Source of the DNA: Larix sibirica
Taxonomy: Eukaryota > Streptophyta > Pinopsida > Pinales > Pinaceae
NCBI GenBank assembly: GCA_004151065.3
Contig: NWUY0300009704.1
Location: forward strand, 14,898 to 36,452
Direction: 5' to 3'
Length of the DNA stretch: 21,555 bases
The notes under the pieces are model-generated. The model saw nothing but the letters and a program-made list of their open reading frames with translations, made no database searches and was not told the DNA's origin. Position numbers and translations under genes: made by a program. Position 1 is the first letter of the stretch. Each line of letters starts with the position of its first letter. This document shows positions 9,451 through 17,437 of this stretch, in pieces.

Positions 9451-10629
9451 ATCCTGTAGATGAAATCGTTCAATAATTCAAATTGGGTACATAGGACGAA
9501 GGAATCGGGGTTGTTCTACACGAGCTTGCTGCTCTGCGCGAACCTGCTGCACTCTCTGCGACTAGGGCTCATCCCACGAACTCCTCTCTGTTTGTAGTGA
9601 CCGAACCTTCCAATCTACTTCCCTCCCATGGTTAGGGATCGGTATTCGATCTCCACTAAATGGCCTCGGGAGGAAACGACCCTCCCCTCCCTTGTGAGCT
9701 GTCCGACTTTCTGAAGCTCATCGTGGCTCAAGGGAAAAAGACCCTCGCCGCTTCTCAACAAAAGTTTGTGAAAAAAACTTGACGAGATACCCACCTTTGC
9801 GTTGTCGGTAGAGAAACCTTGCAAGACAACTCTTAATATGTCAGAACAAGTACTGATTGGCCAATTCACAGGTCTATGGCCCTCTCCGAAAACCACTGAA
9901 ACATGGGTGCAGAAAAATTGGAGACCTCTGATATCGGAAGAAGTAAAATCTTACTTTCTAGGAAAAGGTTTCTTTGCTTTCGTATTCGAAAGCAAACAAG
10001 ATCACCAGTTAATATTCAGGAACAAGCCATACTTCATGGGGCCACAAGGAATTTACATGAACAAATGGAATCCAGAATTCGATCCATCCCAAGATATTCC
10101 ATCTGCAGTCCCGGTTTGTGTGAGACTTCCACATCTACCCCTCCACTACTGGAACTCGGAATGATTAGAAGCCATCATAAATACACTCGAAAAATATATA
10201 GATAAAGCAGATCGAAAGGACCAATTTTCATGTGCAAGAATCTGCGTTGAAGTAGATATGGAATATGGACTCCCAAAAGCGATAAATCTTAAAGTGGTAG
10301 ACTGGTCTCATATCCAGGAACTAGATTACGAACAGATTCCATTTAAATGCAGGTATTGCCACGAATATGGGCACTTCACTTGATCATGCAAGAAGAAGCC
10401 CGTAGATTCGGAGGCAGGAGGGAAAAAAAACAATGGACAGTTATTAAAAAAACAAATCGAGACCAAAAACCTCATCAAAAGGTCAAAGCTCAAGGAAAGC
10501 AGATCACCAGTACCAAAACCCTATGGTTAACATCAACAGGAATAGATTCAAATCTCTTGAAATACCAGAAATCCAGGAAATCCCCGAAGCCCCAGAAGAA
10601 GGAGAAATCCCTGAGCAACAAGAATCTCA
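9450..10629 (+). mobile_element. LINE copy A1: 5' UTR and ORF1 only
   Basis: The left boundary is placed where minus-strand LINE D similarity stops. About 9480-9659 is a GC- and CpG-richer leader typical of a LINE 5' UTR, with a small internal near-repeat around GCTTGCTGCTCTGCGCGAAC (9523-9560). ORF1 follows from 9660. The element stops at the N bases at 10630-10631, exactly where sequence similar to LINE B ORF1 ends. It belongs to the same family as LINE B: ORF1 translations align throughout and 59 bases are identical (10569-10627 with 17038-17096). Confidence 0.75.
9660..10627 (+). pseudogene. LINE A1 ORF1: DUF4283-type RNA-binding protein with zinc knuckle
   Basis: ORF1 of plant L1 elements coats the element RNA. 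The start ATG at 9660 is chosen because it aligns with the LINE B start and both begin MA. The frame breaks at an A7 run (9771-9777), where LINE B has A6. It resumes in the frame of 9802, with FTGLWPSPKTTETWVQKNW, FLGKGFFAFVFESK and WNPEFDPSQD, the DUF4283 core. A stop follows HYWNSE (10162-10164). Then KYIDKADRKDQFSCARICVE and a CCHC knuckle, CRYCHEYGHFT, stop, SC (about 10349-10391), keep all Cys and His residues. The tail is basic, then acidic (EIPEAPEEGEIPEQQES in the shifted frame). It is broken by at least one frameshift and two stops. Confidence 0.8.
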
Positions 10630-10969
10630 NNTTGGAAACTAGCATGTGAACCAAGCCTACCGTATCATCCACGATGGATTTCCATTGATTTTGTTAGCTG
10701 TGTGCATTCAATACTGAATATTATGATTTAACTTGCCAATCTGTAACATGGATGTCCACCTTGTAACAAGTAATACACCTTGTATCGCTTTGGTATTGTC
10801 GACATAGTATAAAACTGTCAAGGCTCCAAGTTAGAAATTAAATTCATCAAGTCTGCATAATTCATATTATTGTATAGTTTATATATATGTTTAACCATTG
10901 AACGATAGTACAAGGTTTGCAAACGTTTAAGTATCACCTTGTATGTAATTTCTTACATATCACCAAGTN
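10630..10969. other. N-bounded island of unrelated sequence
   Basis: N bases at 10630-10631 and 10969 enclose 337 bases with no LINE similarity. The island contains CACCTTGTA three times (about 10758, 10777 and 10935) and a small palindrome, ATGTAATTTCTTACAT (about 10942-10957). I recognise no gene or element. It replaces what would be the endonuclease and most of the reverse transcriptase if the flanking LINE halves were one copy. Confidence 0.6.
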
Positions 10970-12321
10970 ATTATAAAGCCTCTTTCAGAAGGAGTCAAAT
11001 ATTTAGGGTTTCTCCTTAAACCTAATGCATACGCTTTCAAGGATTGGCTTTGGTTGTTCAAAAAGATCGAAGGAAAAATTGGATGTTGGGAAAACAAGTT
11101 CTTGTCCAGAGGAGGAAGATTGGTGTTGCTCAAGGCAATTTTACAGAGCATACCTGTCTATTGGGATACAATTGCATATATTCCGAAAGGTATACTCCAG
11201 AAAATTAGAAAGAAGTTTTTTTCTTTTGTGTGGACTGCAAGAAAACAATCGGAAGGCACACCTCTGGTAAAATGGAAAACATTGGCGAACCTTAAGGAAC
11301 TTGGCGGGTGGGGAATAAAGAAAACCTTTCTTTTCTGTCAATCCCTGGCAGCAAAGGCCATGTGGAGGCTTATACAGAACCCTAGATATTTTTGGGGGAA
11401 GACCCTGGTTACTAAGTATTGTCCTAACGCCTCCATCATAGAATGGATAAGGAAACCAGATAAATCATTCAAGAATGGATCAAATGGATGGAAGGCCTTT
11501 TTTCTCGCCTTTCCTCAAGTTGGAAAATGGATTGCTTGGTCCATAGGGAATGGGAAGGAGGTCCGGTTAGGGAGGATCCCTAGGTAGGAGCAGGGGAAAG
11601 GTATAAGCTTTTTTATTCCTTAATTGTAAAATTAAGAAGTCAAGGGATCTTTAGTCTCAACCAGGCCTACACCTTCTCTTCTCAAAGGGAAACAATTTGG
11701 AAAGAAGTTGAAGTAATAGGACTAGAAGGATGATTCAAGGAGGAATGAAATGATCTCTTATTGCAGTTACAGTCTTGTTATATTCATCTAGAAGAAGGCA
11801 CGGAAGATAAATTGGTTTGGACTAAAAAATTAGCAACAAGATATTTCACAGCTAAGCTTAGCTATAAAAACTGTGCTTTAAAACTACACCAAGGAGAAAA
11901 GAAAGACTGGTGGAAACAAGTATGGAAAACCAAAGGGCCTCTCAAAGCAAAAATCATACTTTGGCTAGCTTTAAACAATAAAATTCTAGCCTGGGAGAAT
12001 CTTAAAAAATGAGGATGGTTGGGACCGAGCTAGTGTGTGTTATGCCATTCCGAAGAAGAATCTCGATCTCACATTTTTACTCTCTGTTCTTATGCAGAAG
12101 TAGTCTGGAAGGAAGCCAACAAAGATTTAAAATCACAAGGATCGCATGCATGCACTTCTCTAGAGCAAAAATGTTGCGCATGGTGTTCAGATAGCTCGGT
12201 ACGCCTTCTTCGTGCATTCCCGTCCTCTTTTACTTATGGAATATGGTGGGCACGAAATACGACGATTTTCAATAACAACCTCATTCCTTATGAAGTGACA
12301 ATGGCCCTTGTGGTGCAGTGA
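10970..12321 (+). pseudogene. LINE A2 ORF2: reverse-transcriptase C-terminal part and zinc segment
   Basis: 10970-11587 is a long clean frame: GVKYLGFLLKPNAYAFKDW, GCWENKFLSRGGRLVLLKAI, YIPKGILQKIRKKFFSF, LGGWGIKKTF and SIGNGKEVRLG. All are landmarks downstream of the catalytic palm. A one-base frameshift near 11570 moves the reading to another frame, where GAGERYKLFY and QGIFSLNQAYTFSS continue. Stops at 11581, 11731, 11746, 12010 and 12319 interrupt it. The zinc segment, CVLCHSEEESRSHIFTLC (about 12031-12084), has an intact C-x2-C-x8-H-x4-C pattern. The stops at 12010 and 12319 fit CGA to TGA and TGG to TGA changes. The palm with the catalytic Asp pair is absent. Confidence 0.8.
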
Positions 12322-12822
12322 TCCAAAGAACATAAATCTAAAGAAAAAGACCACAAGAAAAGGAAACTAGTACCCCCCATCATCAACAAAGAAAAACCTT
12401 GGGCTTACTTCGATGGAGCAAGACAAGGAGTCCCTCCATTGGAAGGTTCGGTAGGTGTTCTATATCTCACAAGAAAACACAAAGTGCAGGTGAGATATGC
12501 TCCAGGACATTGCTCCAACAGTAAATTAGAGCTAGCAGCCCTACACGCTATCATCGAGCTGGCTGTAAACAGAAATATCACCAGTGTGCGGGTCTTTGGA
12601 GAGTCTAAAATGGATGTGGATTGGGTCAATAACAATATCCAGATCAAAGCACCTCACTTACAACAAATCTTGAATTCTATCATAAGGCTCCTGTTTCTCT
12701 TCTCAGACCTTTCCATAACTCATATTTATAGAGAATTAAATACTGAACCAGATAGCCTGTGTAAGCATGCTTTACTATTAGCTCTAGGCCGAAAGGAGAT
12801 AGAAGATCGGCGAGAAGATTAA
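12322..12822 (+). pseudogene. LINE A2 ORF2: RNase H domain with Glu in place of a catalytic Asp
   Basis: The frame is open from after the stop at 12319 to the natural end at 12820-12822. Landmarks: PWAYFDGARQG (Asp codon 12412-12414), SKLELAALHAI (Glu codon 12529-12531), RVFGESKMDVDW and NTEPDSLCKHAL (Asp codon 12751-12753). The third block is normally FGDS, so Glu (codon 12601-12603) replaces the usual Asp. The rest of the fold looks well kept, including IYRELN near the end. It is the C-terminal domain of the same ORF2 as the preceding entry, in the same frame. Confidence 0.8.
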
Positions 12823-13116
12823 CAGGATACTCATTTTCATGCAAAGGTGAATGATTTTCTTTTTTGGCATACTTTTTTTGTAATAGATCAGAAACTTTCA
12901 AGGAGGAAAAAAGCCAATCTGGGCTAGTAAATGTTGTAAGTCCCTAATTGAGATAGTCTTAAGATTTTGGCAGTACGGGAAGTTAAGGATATGTAATGTA
13001 AGTCCCTCTGGGATAGTTCATGATCATTCTTTATTTAGAGTGATGGATATTTTCCTTCTGGAATATATATATGCATCTCCCCCTTACTCTCCCCTACCCT
13101 TAGCCACCCACTCATG

Positions 13117-13225
13117 CTCTCTCTCTCTCTCTCTCTCTCTAAACCCCTAATCCCCAATATATCTCTCTCTCAACCCCTAACCCACAATTTCNATATGGAA
13201 GATATATATATATATATATATATAT
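13117..13225. repeat. (CT)n and (TA)n simple repeats with an N gap
   Basis: A CT run (13117-13140) is followed by two imperfect copies of a CT-AACCCCTAA-type block (about 13135-13165 and 13162-13190), an N at 13192 and a TA run (13202-13225). The region lies between the 3' ends of two converging LINEs (A2 plus strand, C minus strand). Confidence 0.85.
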
Positions 13226-13978
13226 TTTTAAAAGAACCTATATTCGCTATATCAAGAAGAAATCAGAATATACATTAATGAGCCGTGATGCTTAGTTCAG
13301 GTCTAGACTTGGAGAAATATCAAAACATAAAACTTAGTATAGTCCTTCAACTTCCATACTTATTCTTAGAGCGTACCCCCTCAAGGGAAACAGGTAGTTA
13401 CAGTCTAACACTTAGACATTATAATAAAAAAAACTCATAGATTAAATTGGGTTTTTGTTGGAAGAGGATCATTGCCAATGAATTACTGTCTAATTAGAGA
13501 TCCTTCTTCCAAGGCTAAGGAAACTTTTGAATATAGATCATCTTTCCTGTTGAACCCACAGTAAACATGAGAATAGGTTATGAGCTGGAAACAAGCTCTA
13601 GCTTCCTCGATTATGTCCAGTAGAGGAGTCAGGATAATGTTTGAGATAGTGATGTGCTTATTACACTTGTCGATAAATAATTTAGAATCACCAAAAAATT
13701 GTATTTTAGAAATACCTTTGGTCAAAGTGAACTTGAGAAGGATCCACAAAGCTTTAGCTTCAGTGTTGTTGTTTGTTCCTCTGCCTGCTCCATATTTGAG
13801 GATGAAGATATGATATTGATTGTGATATAAAATAGCTCCAAATCCACATAGCCCTGGGGTTCCTTGACATGCCCCGTCAAAGAAACCCCATGCATAAATT
13901 TTGTTAATCAAAGGCTCCTCTATTATTCTGCCAGAATATTTCTTGGAATTAAGACCACATTCTTTAAATAGAGTCCTA
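13226..13978 (-). mobile_element. LINE copy C: 5'-truncated tail with RNase H and 3' UTR
   Basis: On the minus strand the copy starts at about 13978, just after a TTAG/TAAC repeat, already in the linker before RNase H. It passes through the complete RNase H (stop 13485-13483) and a 3' UTR of about 250 bp, and ends near TTTTAAAAATATATA. A TA run lies on each side (13202-13225 and 13994-14009). Only about 750 bp of the element was copied, typical of 5'-truncated LINE insertions. Confidence 0.7.
13483..13977 (-). CDS. LINE C RNase H domain, uninterrupted frame (element fragment)
   Basis: The frame is open from about 13977 to the stop at 13485-13483, about 164 codons, without any break. All four acidic catalytic positions are present: Asp in WGFFDGACQG (codon 13878-13876), Glu in NNNTEAKAL (13761-13759), Asp in FFGDSKLF (13689-13687) and Asp in NRKDDLYSK (13542-13537). 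The Gly-rich strand GLCGFGAILYH is normal. There is no ATG at the beginning of the domain; the first usable near-start is TTG at 13911. It is therefore most likely the silent tail of a fairly young insertion, not a separate gene. Its type resembles A2 more than B or D. Confidence 0.75.
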   Translation of the reverse strand, partial: RTLFKECGLNSKKYSGRIIEEPLINKIYAWGFFDGACQGTPGLCGFGAILYHNQYHIFILKYGAGRGTNNNTEAKALWILLKFTLTKGISKIQFFGDSKLFIDKCNKHITISNIILTPLLDIIEEARACFQLITYSHVYCGFNRKDDLYSKVSLALEEGSLIRQ

Positions 13979-14009
13979 CCTAACTAACTAACTAATATAT
14001 ATATATATA
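13979..14009. repeat. (TAAC)n/(TA)n microsatellite at the 5' edge of LINE C
   Basis: CTAACTAACTAACTA runs straight into TATATATATATATATA. It marks the upstream edge of LINE C on the minus strand. Confidence 0.85.
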
Positions 14010-14342
14010 CCCGCAGTTGATTGGAATTTTGCTTCATTGTAACATGTATCTCTCCAATATCTGCAAGCTTCTGTTTTTTATTTTGATAGTAGAGTTTTTC
14101 TTTTCATTATGGAGAACATCATCTCGAGTGCGATCATATTTATTTTAGTGTTGTCTTTTATTGCCCATTATTATTCAATCTATATAAGTTTTCAAAAAAT
14201 CAACATCTTATAACGAAAAATAAAAATTTCAGCTTCAACACAAATTGCAAGTCATTTAAAAATGAATAATTTGAAACCTTGAAACTATTTTAGCTCAAAT
14301 CAAATTTATCTTAAAAAGAAATAAAAAGATAATTTTATAATC
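14010..14342. other. AT-rich stretch, nothing recognised
   Basis: No ORF with a motif and no repeat that can be aligned by eye. Confidence 0.3.
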
Positions 14343-14635
14343 TCACCTTAAAATACTTGCAAAAAATTGAGAAAAATCTTCACTTCAAAAGGAATTCGCT
14401 AAGAGAACCTTCACCTTAGAAGAAATTGGATAAGAGAAACTTCACCTCATAAAAATTGGTCAAGAGAACCTTTAAGAATATTTTCACCATAAAAGAAATT
14501 GTTCGAGATAAGTTTTATTGTAAAAGTAATTGTTGAGAAAATGTTCACCATAAAAAAAATTGATCAAGAAAAAAAATTCACCTTAAAATAAATTGCCTAT
14601 GAAAACCTTTATTTGTAAAACCCACTATGAAAATG
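14343..14635. repeat. Minisatellite, about 31-bp unit, about nine degenerate copies
   Basis: The approximate unit is TTCACCTTAAAAGAAATTG followed by GTCAAGAGAACC. Copies start at 14343 (long and irregular), 14379, 14410, 14441, 14483 (after a 12-base insert), 14513, 14544, 14577 and 14608. Lengths are 31, 31, 30, 30, 31, 33, 31 and about 28 bp from the second copy on. The copies at 14379-14470 are the most alike and divergence grows to the right. Confidence 0.75.
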
Positions 14636-14837
14636 TGTCATGGTTTGAAAAATGTGAAATTATGTATTTGAGTTAATGTATAAATGAGAATTGTGTTTAT
14701 TAAACGTGGTCCCTTGCTATTTCAAATGACAATTTTTTTTAAATATCATGTTTTCAACCGAAAAATGTATTTTTCGACCAATTTTTTTTGTTTGTTAAAT
14801 CTAACATTTGGCCGAAAGTTAAATACTTTTGTTCGAA

Positions 14838-15087
14838 GTCAATTCTCACTAGATCACTTGGTCAAGGGATGAGTATTCGCCAAGGGCGACCCAGGTTCAA
14901 ATCCCCTTCGAGTGAGTTAGTTGGGAGGCGACACCCAAAAATCCAACACAGTTTAAGGTTGGTATGGACCAGGCTAGGTGTGATCTTTGGGTGATTTTGA
15001 TGGCTTAGATGCCCCTGGGTTGTAATTTCTTAGCCAATGGTGTAATGCACTAGCCCTGAGTGATGAGCATTTCTTACACAAAAAATA
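14838..15087 (+). mobile_element. tRNA-derived SINE, plus strand
   Basis: TAGATCACTTGG (14850-14861) fits an A box, and GGTTCAAATCC (14894-14904) is a near-perfect B box. The two starts are 44 bases apart, as in a tRNA gene. Downstream is a non-tRNA body with a hairpin: CACCCAAA (14932-14939) pairs with TTTGGGTG (14986-14993), and ACAC (14946-14949) pairs with GTGT (14978-14981). The body ends TTTCTTACACAAAAAATA (to about 15087). TGGCCGAAA occurs on both sides (14809-14817 and 15092-15100) and may be the target-site duplication, but the left copy is about 20-25 bases further out than expected. Acceptor and T stems do not pair well, so this is not a working tRNA gene. Confidence 0.6.
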
Positions 15088-15100
15088 CTAATGGCCGAAA

Positions 15101-15885
15101 ACCTGCAAATTTTTAGCAAATACGATATTATCATTTCTCCCCATCTTTCTCGAACTTCAGACGGAACGAACCATGTCAAGTGCTAAAAATATCTTTTTGG
15201 AAATAATATCATTACTTTCATAATTGAATATATTTTCAATACATGAAAATTTTCTTGAATTTGGTTGTGATCTGCTAATTTTAATTAATTTTATGTTAAA
15301 ATGTGTATGCATTTTTTAAAAGGTTATTAAAATTCAGTGAAATGAAAAATCAATAACTTTAGGAAAACATAATGAAACAAACTGAAAAAATTATGTACAG
15401 AGCACTGAGTGTCCTCAAAATGGTACTTTTATTTATAAGTGGAAATTAAGGAAGATGTTGAGTCTAAATAAACATGTTTATATTATGTAAATTTTTCATA
15501 TTGATCCAATTCAAAAAAAAAAATACATAATGTATTCGATTGTTGGATACAAAAGTATAGTCATACATCAATACAGTATGTCTAGATTGTCGAAGCTTTT
15601 TTTTTTGTGTACAAAAGTTTACAAATGAACAAATGGGAGTCTTAAAACATGACTATGTATTAGTCCTTTCATTTTATAAAAACATATTGTCAAACAATTG
15701 CTAATTTGACAAATCAAAACTCAATAATAATAAAAAACAGAAAAATAATGAATAAAAAGCTAACAAAATTCTTTACAAGTTTTGTTTTTACTAAAAAGTG
15801 AAATTCTAAACACAAAAATAACTTTTGTTTGCTGGAAGTTGAAAAACTTGTGAAAGCAATCCAACATACAATTAATAATATTTGA
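15101..15885. other. AT-rich intergenic stretch
   Basis: It contains long A and T runs (for example A run about 15512-15522, T run 15599-15606) but no gene, repeat array or RNA that I can identify. Minus-strand ORFs at 15714-16017 lack motifs and overlap the LINE B leader. Confidence 0.4.
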
Positions 15886-16072
15886 TCGGAGACAAAATTG
15901 ATATTCATCGGCATTGGGGACTCCGACCGCACTGGTGGGATCTACCAGCGAAGGCTCTGCAACCTCGTCGATTGTGATTTGGACTCGGTTTTGATGGATC
16001 CACATTGCCCTGGCCAACAGGAAGGAACCTCGGTCATGAAATTAGGTCAAGGATTGACCCTCGAGATCTATC
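15886..16072 (+). promoter_or_regulatory. LINE B 5' UTR (would contain the internal promoter)
   Basis: GC and CpG content rises sharply against the flank (for example GGGGACTCCGACCGCACTGG). In L1 elements the promoter lies within the 5' UTR, so this is the likely place. No specific promoter box is claimed. The last 35 bases before the ATG weakly resemble the A1 leader. Confidence 0.5.
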
Positions 16073-17411
16073 ATGGCCTTTGATGGGGACCCTGGCCCCC
16101 TTTCCCCTCCACCTGAAATCAACGAATTCATGAAGCTCATCTCCGCGCAAGGAAAAAATACTTTGTCGGCTTCTCTGAAAACATTCATGAAAAAACTCTC
16201 GGAAATACCCACGGTAGCACTCCCGATCAAGAAACCTTGCAAAAATCTTCTTAACCTCTCGGAACGAGGCTTAATAAGTCAATTCACAGATTTGTGGCCC
16301 TCTCCAAAAGTTACTGATACATCGGTTCAAAAAAATTGGAGACTCCTAATCTCGGAGGAAGTAAATTCTTATATCCTAGGAAAGGGCTTCTTCGCATTTG
16401 TCTTCGAAAGCAAGCATGATCGAGAGTTAATTTTTAGTAATGGGTCATACTTCATGGGACCACAAGGGCTCTACCTGGACAAATGGAATCCATACTTTGA
16501 TCCGACCCAAGATNCTCTACCTAAACAAATGGAATCCAGACTTTGATCTGACCCAAGATGTCCCCTCCGCAGTTTCGGTCTGGGTGAGACTCCCATACCT
16601 CCCTCTCCATTGTTGGAATCCTGAATCATTAGAATCCATCGGAAACATCCTTGGAAAATACATAGACAAAGCTGATAGGAAGGATCAATACTCATGTGCA
16701 AGGATCTGCATTGAAGTTGACCTAGAACATGGACTCCAGAATCCATAAATATCACTGTGGCAAGCTGGTCACACATCTAGGAACTAGATTACGAGAAAAT
16801 CCCATTGAAATGAAGGTACTTCCATGAATATGGGCACTTCGCTCGATATTGAAAGAAGAAGACTGCAGATCCGGAGGCAGGAGGGAAAAAAGAACAATGG
16901 ACAACTATTCAAAAAAAAATCCAAAACAAGACCAAAAACCTCATCAAAAGGTCAAAGCTCAAAGAAAGCAGATCATCATCTTCAAAACCCTATGGTTAAT
17001 AACAACAGGAACAAATTCAAAGCTCTTGAAATACCAAAAATCCAGGAAATCCCCGAAGCCCCAGAAGAAGGAGAAATCCCTGAGCAACAAGAATCTTAAG
17101 AAACACCCCAAATCCAACAAGATCCGAAAGACCTTTAGCCCCAGAACACCTCAATCCCCAAAAGGAATAAAGGCTCACCCTCCTATGAAGAAGTTACAAA
17201 AGCTAAACCTATAGCATCCCATGCATCTTCGGAAGATCTCATTGATAGATCATCCCAAAATCTAGGTCAAAAAACAAGCAAAGACCTAAGAGAAGAAGAA
17301 GCAGAACGCGAGACAATCCAAGGATCTCAAGCAACAATAGACATGGCCTTCAGCAGGAACACCAGAGCCAGAATAACAGAAAAGAAAATGGGAGTCTTAG
17401 CAGGAGGATGA
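16073..17411 (+). pseudogene. LINE B ORF1: DUF4283-type RNA-binding protein, zinc knuckle lost
   Basis: The start ATG at 16073 opens a clean frame to the N at 16514. FTDLWPSPKVTDTSVQKNW, YILGKGFFAFVFESK and YFMGPQGLYLDKWNP form the DUF4283 core. After the N the reading continues in another frame with SAVSVWVRLPYLPLH and GKYIDKADRKDQYSCARICI. A frameshift near 16740 follows. The knuckle reads stop, RYFHEYGHFARY, stop: the three Cys of A1 are now a stop, Phe and a stop. The tail (frame of 16824) is basic, then acidic, then has SYEEVTKAKPIASHASSEDL and SRNTRARITEKKMGVLAGG, ending at TGA 17409-17411. In-frame stops at 17097 and about 17142 interrupt it. Expected length is about 430-450 residues. 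Confidence 0.8.
16469..16559 (+). repeat. 45-bp direct duplication flanking an N (probable assembly join)
   Basis: 16469-16513 and 16515-16559 are both 45 bases, beginning CTCTACCT and ending CCCAAGAT, with four mismatches. A single N (16514) lies exactly between them. The duplicated codons (YLDKWNP.FDPTQD and YLNKWNP.FDLTQD) occur once in the A1 copy, so the repeat is not part of the element. Confidence 0.85.
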
Positions 17412-17437
17412 CCCTCCTCTTTCCACAACAATAGATA

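Larger units (their letters stand above)
10970..13070 (+). mobile_element. LINE copy A2: 3' half, different family from A1/B
   Basis: This runs from the late reverse transcriptase through zinc segment, RNase H, stop (12820-12822) and a 3' UTR of about 250 bp. The UTR contains two TGTAAGTCCCT blocks (about 12936 and 13000) and ends near a short TA run (13063-13073). The ORF2 wording (GVKYLGFLLKPNAYAF, VYWDTIAYIPKGIL) and the RNase H type differ clearly from LINE B, and resemble LINE C instead. The left edge is the N at 10969, so the true 5' extent is unknown. Confidence 0.75.

Noticed and set aside
9903-10205. 100-codon plus-strand ORF overlapping LINE A1 ORF1
   Set aside because: It is an out-of-frame shadow of the DUF4283 reading frame that starts at 9802.
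13135-13190. AACCCCTAA blocks resembling plant telomere repeat
   Set aside because: The units are not exact CCCTAAA, occur only twice and sit within CT-rich simple sequence, so an interstitial telomere is not supported.
14343-14635. CRISPR-like array of short repeats
   Set aside because: The repeats are adjacent with no unique spacers, and everything else in the window is eukaryotic.
14843-14916. Possible functional tRNA gene
   Set aside because: The A and B boxes are good, but acceptor and T stems do not pair and there is a long non-tRNA body with an A tail, so SINE fits better.
14684-14994. Two short ORFs across the SINE region
   Set aside because: They run through the SINE head and flank with no protein similarity.
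15714-16017. Minus-strand ORFs across the LINE B 5' edge
   Set aside because: They span the boundary between flank and element, so they cannot be a conserved gene.
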